Assembly: GCA_958296295.1 (NCBI GenBank)
Contig: OY282460.1
Location: 124,001-188,000, forward strand
DNA length: 64,000 bases
Origin: an uncultured Pseudomonadales bacterium
GTDB lineage: Bacteria > Pseudomonadota > Gammaproteobacteria > Pseudomonadales > Azotimanducaceae
Reading direction: 5' to 3'
Part shown: positions 46,642 to 54,091 of the stretch, piece after piece
Numbering within the stretch: the stretch's first letter is position 1
Layout of the letters: each line of letters starts with the position of its first letter
Position numbers and translations under genes: made by a program
Notes under the pieces: generated by a model
Databases searched by the model: none
What the model was told of the DNA's origin: nothing
The model's input: only the letters and a program-made list of their open reading frames with translations

Positions 46642-47126
46642 CCGGCCAAGCGACCATCGAGATCGCCAAAGAGGACATTCACTTCTCCGCCGCGCACTTC
46701 ACCATATTCTCCGCCGACAAGCGCGAGAACCTGCACGGGCACGATTTCTTCGTCGCCGCCTGCGCCACCGGCCCGGTGGGCGACGATGGCCTCTGCTTCG
46801 ACTACAGCGCCCTGAAGGCCCGGCTGCGCGCCTTGTGTCGAACGCTGGACGAAAAGACGCTGCTGCCGGCGCGTTCGCCGCACTTGCGCGTGCGCGAGGA
46901 GGCGGCCGGCGTCACCGCGGTGTTCGGCGACGAGCGCATGAGCTTCCTGCGCCGAGACGTGCGGGTGCTGCCGGTGCGCAATGTCACCGTCGAGGAGTTG
47001 GCGGGCTGGTTCTTGGCGCGGCTGACGGAGGAGGACGCTTTCCGCGCGCTGCCTGTGGACACGTTGACTCTGCGCGTCTCCTCGGGGCCCGGCCAATGGG
47101 CCGGCGTGCAGTGGCGGCCGGCGTGA
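46638..47126 (+). CDS. 6-pyruvoyltetrahydropterin synthase-like enzyme (PTPS-III type)
   Basis: 162 residues of the PTPS/QueD fold. Zinc ligands are the His of HFSAAHF and the pair of LHGHDF. The catalytic cysteine of PTPS and QueD is missing; instead the sequence is KRENLHGHDF, matching the ExxHGH motif of PTPS-III. PTPS-III enzymes convert dihydroneopterin triphosphate to 6-hydroxymethyldihydropterin and replace FolB. FolE2 upstream in the window and an SDR directly downstream fit a folate/pterin route. ATGA overlap with the HAD gene. Confidence 0.8.
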   Translation: MTGQATIEIAKEDIHFSAAHFTIFSADKRENLHGHDFFVAACATGPVGDDGLCFDYSALKARLRALCRTLDEKTLLPARSPHLRVREEAAGVTAVFGDERMSFLRRDVRVLPVRNVTVEELAGWFLARLTEEDAFRALPVDTLTLRVSSGPGQWAGVQWRPA

Positions 47127-47815
47127 ACCCGCTGGCCATCGTCACCGGGGCGAGCGCCGGCATCGGCCTCGCCACGGCGGCGCGTTTTCTGGACGCGGGC
47201 TACCGCGTGGTGAACCTGTCGCGCCGACCCTGCCCGCTCGACGGCGTCACGCACATCCCCTGCGACTTGGCGGATCCGGCCTTTGCCGCGGCCGAGAGCT
47301 TGGCCCCGTTGCTCGCCGGCGCCGAACGCATCGCCCTCGTCCACAACGCCTCAAGGCTCCAGAACGACACCGCGCGGACGACGGAATGCGCGGCCCTGCG
47401 CGCCGTGCTGGAAGTGAACGTGGTGGCCAGCAACGCGCTCAACCGCCTGGCGCTGCCGCACATGAGGCCCGGCTCGTGCATTCTGTTCGTTGGCTCCACC
47501 TTGGCCGAAAAAGCCGTGCCGGGCAGCTTTTCCTATGTGGTCAGCAAACACGCGCAGATCGGCATGATGCGGGCCGTGTGCCAAGACCTCGCCGGCGCCG
47601 GCGTTCACACCGCCTGCATTTGCCCGGGGTTCACGGACACCGAGATGCTGCGCGCGCACGTGCCGCCGGACGCCATGGACGCCGTGCGCGCGATGTCGGC
47701 CTTCGGGCGGCTGGTCGAACCCGCCGAAATCGCCGACGCGCTGTTCTGGGCGGCGCACTCGCCGGTGGTGAACGGCAGCGTGATCCACGCCAATCTCGGC
47801 CAGCGCGAAAGCTAG
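47123..47815 (+). CDS. Short-chain dehydrogenase/reductase (possible pteridine reductase)
   Basis: 230 residues. Cofactor motif AIVTGASAGIGLATAARFLD, then LVHNASRL (NNAG equivalent), catalytic Tyr/Lys in FSYVVSKHAQIG, and ICPGFTDTEM. The size and the residues after the cofactor motif suit sepiapterin reductase-like or FolM-like SDRs. Its GTGA overlap with the PTPS-like gene argues for a pterin substrate. The exact reaction is not readable. Confidence 0.82.
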   Translation: MNPLAIVTGASAGIGLATAARFLDAGYRVVNLSRRPCPLDGVTHIPCDLADPAFAAAESLAPLLAGAERIALVHNASRLQNDTARTTECAALRAVLEVNVVASNALNRLALPHMRPGSCILFVGSTLAEKAVPGSFSYVVSKHAQIGMMRAVCQDLAGAGVHTACICPGFTDTEMLRAHVPPDAMDAVRAMSAFGRLVEPAEIADALFWAAHSPVVNGSVIHANLGQRES

Positions 47816-47817
47816 GC

Positions 47818-48615
47818 GTGGCCCAGCCCAACTACAAGCTGCGCCGGCAGCGGGTGTTCCTCGTGTTCGCGGGGCTCTTCCTCGGCACCTTGGCGCTCTT
47901 GAACATTCTGGGAATCAGCCGCTTCGTGGATCTCTCGTTCTCGGTTTTCGGCACGAGGATTCCGATGGTGGTGGCGGTGGGCGTGCTGCCCTATCCGATC
48001 ACGTTCCTCTGCACGGACTTGCTGAGCGAGCTGTACGGCCGCAGACGCGCCACCGAGCTGGTGTGGATGGGGCTGGCGCTGAACGTGTGGGTGGTGTTTC
48101 TGCTCTGGCTCGGCGGCGCGCTCCCCGCCGCGCCGGGGGCGGAGACTATCGATCCCGGCACCGGGCGGGTGCTGGACAGCAACGGCGAACCCGCGGTGTT
48201 CTTCCAAGTGCGCACCATGGCCTTCGGCGTGGTGACCGCTTCCATGATCGCCTACCTGACCGCGCAGTGGTGCGACGTGCAGATGTTCCACCTGTGGAAA
48301 CGGCTGACCGGCGGCAAACACCTCTGGTTGCGGAACAACGGCTCCACGCTGGTGAGCCAGCTCGTGGACACCACCGCGGTGATCCTGATCACGCACTTCT
48401 GGGCGGCAGCCCTGCCCGTCGCCGAAGACGAGCCGCTGTGGCCGCAGCTGCTCACGTTCATCGCCTCCGGCTACGTTTTCAAGCTCGCCGTCGCGCTGCT
48501 TGACACCGGCCCGGTCTACGCGCTGGTGGCTTGGTTGCGTCCTTTCCTCGGCATCGACAAGACGCAGGAGATCGGCCTCGGCGACGAACCTGTGGCGGCA
48601 GTGCGCCCGGCTTAG
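47818..48615 (+). CDS. yhhQ: YhhQ/VUT-family transporter (queuosine precursor type)
   Basis: 265-residue inner-membrane protein with six or more hydrophobic segments: VFLVFAGLFLGTLALLNIL, VAVGVLPYPITFLCTDLLSE, WMGLALNVWVVFLLWLGG and others. VLPYPITFLCTDLLSELYG and WLRNNGSTLVSQLVDT are the VUT_1 signatures. Characterised members import 7-cyano-7-deazaguanine. An insertion of about 35 residues (APGAETIDPGTGRVLDSNGE) lengthens one loop. Starts with GTG two bases after the SDR stop. Confidence 0.88.
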   Translation: MAQPNYKLRRQRVFLVFAGLFLGTLALLNILGISRFVDLSFSVFGTRIPMVVAVGVLPYPITFLCTDLLSELYGRRRATELVWMGLALNVWVVFLLWLGGALPAAPGAETIDPGTGRVLDSNGEPAVFFQVRTMAFGVVTASMIAYLTAQWCDVQMFHLWKRLTGGKHLWLRNNGSTLVSQLVDTTAVILITHFWAAALPVAEDEPLWPQLLTFIASGYVFKLAVALLDTGPVYALVAWLRPFLGIDKTQEIGLGDEPVAAVRPA

Positions 48616-48759
48616 GGACTTCGGCGTAGTGGCTGGGTCCCGCGCGGAGTCGTCGGGACCGGGCCGGGCCAACGGCCGTGAGACAACCGCCCTGGCCGCT
48701 GTGAGACATCGGCCGTTTCAACCGCCTCGCTTTTGCGCCGCAAAGAGATCCGCGACGCG

Positions 48760-48861
48760 ATGAATCACCAGCACACCGAGCAGCAGAACAAGATCACCGC
48801 CGTGTTGGAGCGGATCACGCGGCTGGAGACGCCCGGGCGTGGGCGCGACGACGCGCAGTGA
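48760..48861 (+). CDS. Tiny ORF in 295-bp gap, possible gene fragment
   Basis: 33 codons from an ATG at 48760 (MNHQHTEQQNKITAVLERIT). The frame is sensible for another ten codons upstream (LLRRKEIRDA), so this may be the tail of a coiled-coil gene that lost its front. No clear ribosome binding site. Nothing else is visible in 48616-48910. Confidence 0.2.
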   Translation: MNHQHTEQQNKITAVLERITRLETPGRGRDDAQ

Positions 48862-48910
48862 CGGTTGACGGTTTTCGTCGCGCTTTTAGGTCTAGGCTAC
48901 GACCCGCCCT

Positions 48911-49537
48911 CTACGATCCCGCCAACGCTCGCGTTAGCGAAGCCACTTTGCGAGCGTCGAGCGGCGCGCGAACGTAGCCTCGGTGCCGACCGGCGGGGTC
49001 TATCACCGCCACGTGACTCGAGTGATCCATCAGGTACTCCAACGCCGAATCCTCCACCGGCGCCTTGGCGAAGCCGGCGTGCAGACTTTGCGCGAACGCC
49101 CGGATCGCCGGCAACTCGCCGGTCACGCCGAGGAAGTTCGCCGAAAACGCGGCGACGTACTTGGCCAGCGACGTGGCGGTGTCGCGTTGCGGATCCACGG
49201 TCACCAGCACACCTTGAAACGGTGTGTCGCCTTCCGCCAACAACAACCTCTCCGCTTGGCCCAAGGTGGACATGGTGATCGGGCAGATGTCCGGGCAATT
49301 GGCGTAGCCGAAGAACATCAACGTCCACCGGCCGCGCAGCCGCTGCGGGCCGAAGCCGCCTCCCGCCGCGTTCACCAGATCGAATGGCGGTATCTCCCGC
49401 GGCTCGGGATACGCGACGAAACCGAAGGCGCGCAACTCCTCCTCCGTGTACGCCGGCCGCGCTCCGAAATGCGCCACCAACAATCCAACAGCCACCAAGC
49501 CCACCACCACCAGCACCAAAGCAACTGTCGTCCTCAT
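48911..49537 (-). CDS. SCO1/SenC-family copper chaperone
   Basis: 208 residues from the ATG 49537. One membrane anchor (VALVLVVVGLVAVGLLVAHF), then the thioredoxin fold with the copper motif FFGYANCPDICPITMSTL (CxxxC) and the histidine in MDHSSHVAVIDPAGRH. Assembles the CuA centre of cytochrome c oxidase. Its start overlaps the ctaA stop; follows SURF1 and ctaA on the same strand. Confidence 0.95.
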   Translation of the reverse strand: MRTTVALVLVVVGLVAVGLLVAHFGARPAYTEEELRAFGFVAYPEPREIPPFDLVNAAGGGFGPQRLRGRWTLMFFGYANCPDICPITMSTLGQAERLLLAEGDTPFQGVLVTVDPQRDTATSLAKYVAAFSANFLGVTGELPAIRAFAQSLHAGFAKAPVEDSALEYLMDHSSHVAVIDPAGRHRGYVRAPLDARKVASLTRALAGS

Positions 49538-50553
49538 GGCCGGGCCGGCGGGGCTTCCCGATCGCGCCACGCGGCGTGGTTCACGGCGACCACGCAAAGC
49601 AACAGCCCGGCCGCACCGGCGTTGTGCAGTACCGCCACCGCCAAAGGCAGCGCGAAGACGACGTTGCCGACGCCCAGCGCGAACTGCGCCGCCAGCAAAG
49701 CCGCGAGCACAAGAGCCATGCGCCGATTGCCGACCTTCCAGGCCAGTGCTCCCACCACCAGCACCACCACCACCGCGCCCACCCGATGCGCGAAGTGGAT
49801 TGCCACGCGAGCCTCGCCCGACAGCAAACCGCCCAAGTAGTTGGGCCCCACGTCCTGGGCGATGTTGAAGCCGTCAGCGACGTTCATCGGCGGCAGCCAC
49901 TCGCCGTGGCAGGTGGGAAAGTCCGGACAGGCGAGCGCCGCGTAGTTGGACGTGAGCCACCCGCCCAGCGCGGCTTGCGCCACGACGACCACCAACGCGA
50001 GCGCCGAGAGGCCGCGGCTGGCGCCGTCCACGCGCCACGGCGGCGGGCGCAGGGAGAGCGTCAAGAGCCACAACAGCGCGAGCGTGGCGAAGCCGCCGAG
50101 CAAGTGAGCGGTTACCACCTGGGGCCAAAGCCGCAGTGTCACGGTCCACGCCCCGAAAGCCCCTTGGGCGATCACCAACGCCGCGAGCCCAAGCGGCAAA
50201 CGCCACGGCAGGCGCGCCCGCACCGCGGCGACCAGGATGGCGAGAATCACGATGCCGAGCGCGGTCGCCGCGTAGCGATGCGCCATCTCCGTCCACGCCT
50301 TCGCCACGTCCACCGGCGCATCCGGGTAGGCGGCTTGCGCTCGGGCGATCTCGGCCGCCGTCTCCGGCGCTCCGAAACCGCCGTAGCAGCCCGGCCAGTC
50401 CGGGCAGCCGAGGCCGGCGTCCACCAAGCGCGTGTAGGCGCCAAGCACCACCACAACCCACGCCAGCGCCATCCCGGCGACAGCCAGCGCGAACACCGGA
50501 CGGGGCGTGCTTTTCGTGGCGGGGTGGGAAGGGCCCGAGGCGTTGGGCTTCAT
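49534..50553 (-). CDS. ctaA: Heme A synthase
   Basis: 339-residue CtaA/COX15 with eight transmembrane segments. Heme-ligand histidines lie in EMAHRYAATALG, VVTAHLLGGFATLAL, IHFAHRVGAVVVV and AVLHNAGAAGLL. VLGAYTRLVDAGLGCPDWPG is the family signature with its cysteine pair. Converts heme O to heme A for cytochrome oxidase. Followed directly by SCO. Confidence 0.96.
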   Translation of the reverse strand: MKPNASGPSHPATKSTPRPVFALAVAGMALAWVVVVLGAYTRLVDAGLGCPDWPGCYGGFGAPETAAEIARAQAAYPDAPVDVAKAWTEMAHRYAATALGIVILAILVAAVRARLPWRLPLGLAALVIAQGAFGAWTVTLRLWPQVVTAHLLGGFATLALLWLLTLSLRPPPWRVDGASRGLSALALVVVVAQAALGGWLTSNYAALACPDFPTCHGEWLPPMNVADGFNIAQDVGPNYLGGLLSGEARVAIHFAHRVGAVVVVLVVGALAWKVGNRRMALVLAALLAAQFALGVGNVVFALPLAVAVLHNAGAAGLLLCVVAVNHAAWRDREAPPARP

Positions 50554-50778
50554 GGCGCGAGTCTAAGGCCGCCCGGCCCGGCCCACAACTGGAGTCGGAG
50601 GGAGGCAAAGGCAAGCAGTTGCCCGGCACATCCGCGGAAGACCGGCCGGCCAACACCAGGCACCAACAACCTCCTTTGCCGACGCGACGATGTGGAGCGC
50701 GCGGCGTTCCATACAACGATGTCGCCCGCCGGACAGCTGCCTCCGCCGATCGCCACCGCCCACCCGATCGTGCCGCCG

Positions 50779-51504
50779 TCAACTCGCGTCCCGGGCCTTC
50801 TCCATCGCCAGGCGCGATCCGCGGCGCTTGCCCATGAACACGTAGCCGCCGGCCACCGCGGCGCCGATCGCCAGCCATTGCGCCACATAGCCCCAATGCA
50901 TGCCCGTCGCGTAGTCCCAAGACAACGTGGCGGCGCGGAACACGCCGGTGCCGCCCCGGACCAACCGGATCTCCTTCGGGTGCGCCCCGACGGTCGCGGC
51001 CATGCGCGCCGTGTCGAGCCCGCCGATTCGTTTCGGCCAACCCTCCGGCCACTCCTCGCCGGCGACAATCCGCGAGACGGGTGTGAGCGGCCACACCACG
51101 CCGACCACGGCGACCTGGGCGTGCGGGGTTCGCACCAGCGGCAGCGCGGCGGCGCCGCTCGGCGGCACCAACCAGCCGCGGTTGACGAGAAACACGCCCT
51201 CCGGCGCGCGCAACGGGGTATACACCTGATGTCCGCGCCCGCGCCGGTCGGCAACCAGAAAATGGCTTGCCGGGTCGTATGCGCCGGTTAGCGAGACTCG
51301 GGTGAAATCCGGCGTGGCGGCGGAGAAGTCGGCGGCTTCGATGGGAGGCGCGCGCAGGCGCTCCACGCGGGCGTCCGCGAGAGCGCCTTTCTCCAAAGCG
51401 CGGGACAACTGCCAACCGGCCAACGCCAGCACGATGGCGAGGGCCGCGCCGGCCTGCGCGGTGAGCGCCCAGCCCGGGCGGAACGGCGCTTCCAAGAGCG
51501 TCAT
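50779..51504 (-). CDS. SURF1-family cytochrome oxidase assembly protein
   Basis: 241 residues: N-terminal helix AALAIVLALAGWQLSRALEK with the typical GxWQxxR-like turn, a periplasmic domain with VYTPLRAPEGVFLVNRGWLV and a C-terminal helix (VAQWLAIGAAVAGGYVFM). The ATG overlaps the aroE stop by ATGA. The 225 bases between it and ctaA hold no convincing gene. Confidence 0.93.
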   Translation of the reverse strand: MTLLEAPFRPGWALTAQAGAALAIVLALAGWQLSRALEKGALADARVERLRAPPIEAADFSAATPDFTRVSLTGAYDPASHFLVADRRGRGHQVYTPLRAPEGVFLVNRGWLVPPSGAAALPLVRTPHAQVAVVGVVWPLTPVSRIVAGEEWPEGWPKRIGGLDTARMAATVGAHPKEIRLVRGGTGVFRAATLSWDYATGMHWGYVAQWLAIGAAVAGGYVFMGKRRGSRLAMEKARDAS

Positions 51505-52307
51505 CGGGCGGTTTCCCGCAAGGCTCGCAAAACCGGGGCCGTCTGCGGCGTCACGCCCCGCCAAAGGCGAAACGCCGCCGCCGCCTGTTCCACCAACATG
51601 CCCAAGCCGTCGCTGACCGACCATGCGCCGCACTCGGCGGCCCAGCGGCAAAACGGCGTCCGCCCGTCCACGGCGTAGAGAAGATCGTAGCAGCGGGCGC
51701 CGGCCGCCGCCTGCGGCGCGACCAGCGGGCCGACACCGTTCAGACCAGCGGAGGTGGCGTTGACGACCACGTCCCAACCGCCGCCGATTTCGTCAAGCCC
51801 GAGCGCGCCGACGCCGAACTCCCCGCCCAACAGCTCGGCCTTGGACCGGGTGCGATTGGCGACGGTCAGGTCGGCCACGCCGCTTTGTTGCAACGCTTTG
51901 ACGATGCCGCGTGTCGCGCCGCCGGCGCCGAGGATGGCGGTTCGCGCGCCCGCCAGCGTCCAACCCAAGTTGACCTTGATGTCCCGCACCAAGCCGATGC
52001 CGTCCGTGTTGCAGCCTCGCGTGCGCCCGCCCCGCACCAAGATCGTGTTCACCGCGCCGGCGGCAGCCGCGGCAGCGTCGTGGGCGTCCACCCAGCGCCA
52101 AGCGTCCTCCTTGAACGGCACGGTGACGTTCAGACCGCTGCCTCCCGCACTGAAGAAAGCCGCAACCGCGTCTTCGAATCCGGCGACAGAGGGCTCCAGC
52201 TTGTCGTAACGCATGTCTTGCCCCTCGGCGGCGGCGAAGGCGGCGTGGATGCGCGGCGAGAGGCTGTGGCCAACCGGATTGCCGACCACCGCGTACCGTG
52301 CCGTCAT
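51501..52307 (-). CDS. aroE: Shikimate dehydrogenase
   Basis: 268 residues. YAVVGNPVGHSLSPRIHAAF opens the substrate domain; LNVTVPFKEDAW contains the catalytic lysine, GCNTDGIGLVRDI the aspartate. The NADP site is AILGAGGATRGIVKAL with ANRTRSKAE. Reduces 3-dehydroshikimate in aromatic amino acid synthesis. Precedes SURF1. Confidence 0.97.
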   Translation of the reverse strand: MTARYAVVGNPVGHSLSPRIHAAFAAAEGQDMRYDKLEPSVAGFEDAVAAFFSAGGSGLNVTVPFKEDAWRWVDAHDAAAAAAGAVNTILVRGGRTRGCNTDGIGLVRDIKVNLGWTLAGARTAILGAGGATRGIVKALQQSGVADLTVANRTRSKAELLGGEFGVGALGLDEIGGGWDVVVNATSAGLNGVGPLVAPQAAAGARCYDLLYAVDGRTPFCRWAAECGAWSVSDGLGMLVEQAAAAFRLWRGVTPQTAPVLRALRETAR

Positions 52308-52368
52308 TGCCGAGCCGCCTCGGCCCGGTCGCCGGGGCCGCCTCCGCGGCGGCGTGCCGCATTGGCCG

Positions 52369-52968
52369 TCATCGCAGTGTCCGCCCGGTCGTGGCGTCCA
52401 CTATGCGGCTCGGCCCTTCCCGGCCGCCGGTCTCACCCGCCAAACGGTAGTCCACATCGTCGCCCAGAGCGGCCGCCACCTGCGCTCCAGTCTTGGCCGG
52501 CGGCTCGCCGGCGCGGTTCGCCGAGGTCGACACGATGGGGCCGCCGAACGCGGCGGCGAGCGCCCTCGCCTGGGCGTGTCCCGGCACGCGAATCGCCACG
52601 GTGCGCCGCCCACCCGTGGTCCACGCAGGGAAACGTTCGTTGGGCACCACCCATGTCACCGCGCCGGGCCAGCTGGCGCGAATGCGCGAGCTCGTCTCGT
52701 CGTCCAGCCCGGCGAGCTCGGGCAGGAAGTGTTCCGCCGTGCCGCCGATGACGATGAGGCCCTTGGCGGCGTCCCGGCCCTTGATGGCGAGGACGCGGCC
52801 CACCGCGGACCGATCGAATGGATCGCAAGCGAGGCCCCAGACACCCTCGTTGGCGTGGGCGACGACGCCACCTTGCCGCAAAATCCGCACGGCCGAGCAC
52901 AGGGCCGACGCGTCACCGGTTTGGCGGCCCGGCTGCGAATCGAGCCCGACGCTAGAGCGCTTTGACAC
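52369..52968 (-). CDS. tsaC: Threonylcarbamoyl-AMP synthase
   Basis: 199-residue YrdC-fold protein. GGVVAHANEGVWGLACDP replaces the more usual PTDTVYGL, followed by AIKGRDAAKGLIVIGGT, SWPGAVTWVVPN, VAIRVPGHAQARAL and PIVSTSANRAGEPP. Makes threonylcarbamoyl-AMP for the t6A modification of tRNA. Lies upstream of aroE, an arrangement common in gammaproteobacteria. Confidence 0.95.
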   Translation of the reverse strand: MSKRSSVGLDSQPGRQTGDASALCSAVRILRQGGVVAHANEGVWGLACDPFDRSAVGRVLAIKGRDAAKGLIVIGGTAEHFLPELAGLDDETSSRIRASWPGAVTWVVPNERFPAWTTGGRRTVAIRVPGHAQARALAAAFGGPIVSTSANRAGEPPAKTGAQVAAALGDDVDYRLAGETGGREGPSRIVDATTGRTLR

Positions 52969-53101
52969 GGGACGTGGCCAACGCGGCCGTGCCGCCGCGG
53001 ATCGGCAGGGAGATCGTCATGGAGATCGCACCACAGCAGTTCACGAATCGCGCCGATGCTGGCGCGACGGCAGTCGCACGTCAAGGCATGCCGCGGGTGA
53101 G

Positions 53102-53308
53102 GTAAGCAATCGCATTTGAGATGCGTGCCTACTCCAGCCTGCGGACGCAGCGGATCATTTCGACGAGGAACTCCTGTTTCCGCTGCGCGTGGATGAACTT
53201 GCGGCGGATGGAGCGCTTGTCGGGGTGCATCCGCGCGATGTTCAGGGAGCCGCCGGACGACCGCCAGGCAGGCGGCGCTGTTGCCCTTGCGGTTGCGCGC
53301 GCGGTCCT
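53102..53308 (-). pseudogene. ISAs1-family transposase tail with degenerate insertion-sequence end
   Basis: Minus-strand remnants read DRARNRKGNSAACLAVVRRL and, after a one-base frameshift, LNIARMHPDKRSIRRKF through to a stop at 53129. This is the C-terminal pattern of ISAs1/H-repeat transposases. Twenty bases beyond the stop the sequence GCAATCGCATTTG (53106-53118) resembles the inverted repeat of the MITE at 26237. Upstream the reading runs straight into a decayed surface-protein domain, so the join near 53308 is a rearrangement breakpoint. Confidence 0.6.
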
Positions 53309-54033
53309 CGCCGCTCGGCGTTCCGGCGTCGTCCACCCCGGTCACCCGCCGTCGCCGCCGCGTCGCCGTCGTTCACCACCCGCAGCAGGCTCACCTGCCT
53401 CCGATTGCTGCCTGGGTTGAAGATCGGAACCCGCGCCCCTTGCGCTGCGATTCCAGACGGCGCAAGGTCGTGCATGCTAGTGAGGAAGCCGTCTTCGGTG
53501 CGGATGTAGGACGTCACCACGATGTCCAGATCAGACGTCAACTCGAGCCGCCAGTCGCCGCGCGCGGGCGCACCCACGCCGTTCGGCAGCCCCTTCGCGG
53601 CGTTGCCCCGTTCCAGGTCGCCGGAGTGGAAGTGAACGGTCTCGGCGGCGTGGTTTTTGGTTCCGGCCACTCTGAACAGATCGGTCAACTTGAACGGCTG
53701 CCAACCTGACGGGTCGCGCAACCGAGCGTGTTTACATCCAGCAATTTGGTCCCTCACGGCGCTTAGCTGCCGCGTGTGGAAGAGGTAGGTGGAATAATCG
53801 TGTAGCGTGCTCTCAAACATGTCATCGGCTACTCGCGAGTAGTCCGTTTCCATGTATGTTTCAGGCACCCACTCGTCGTCAAAGCTCAGCGTGACAGCAA
53901 GCGGCGAGACGGGCACGCGGCGAGCGGATTGGCGATCTACCTTCCACCGAACCCGCCGCGGCTGCCGACATAATCCGTCACCGTGCTTGGCGTCAAGGGC
54001 GGGCAAGTGCGCGTGGGCGTGAACGCGCCGCAC
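53309..54033 (-). pseudogene. Decayed surface-protein domain, copy 1
   Basis: The minus-strand frame contains VHFHSGDLERGNAAKGLPNG, GDWRLELTSDLDIVVTSYIR, TEDGFLTSMHDLAPSG and VPIFNPGSNRRQVSLLRVVN. This is a beta-rich module closely matching the plus-strand copy at 56985-57535. A frameshift near 53340 and the join to the transposase tail at 53308 disrupt the C-terminal part. The N-terminal 90 residues (SFDDEWVPETYMETDYSRVA) have no counterpart in copy 2. Intact versions are probably modules of large secreted proteins (inference). Confidence 0.6.
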
Positions 54034-54091
54034 GAGGTGTTAGCCGTAGCTCATTCCAGCCGACGCGGCTCCCAACATCGCGGCGTCCCGG

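Noticed and set aside
46638..47126. Calling the PTPS-like gene QueD because a YhhQ transporter follows
   Set aside because: The catalytic cysteine of QueD is missing and ExxHGH is present, which fits PTPS-III better.
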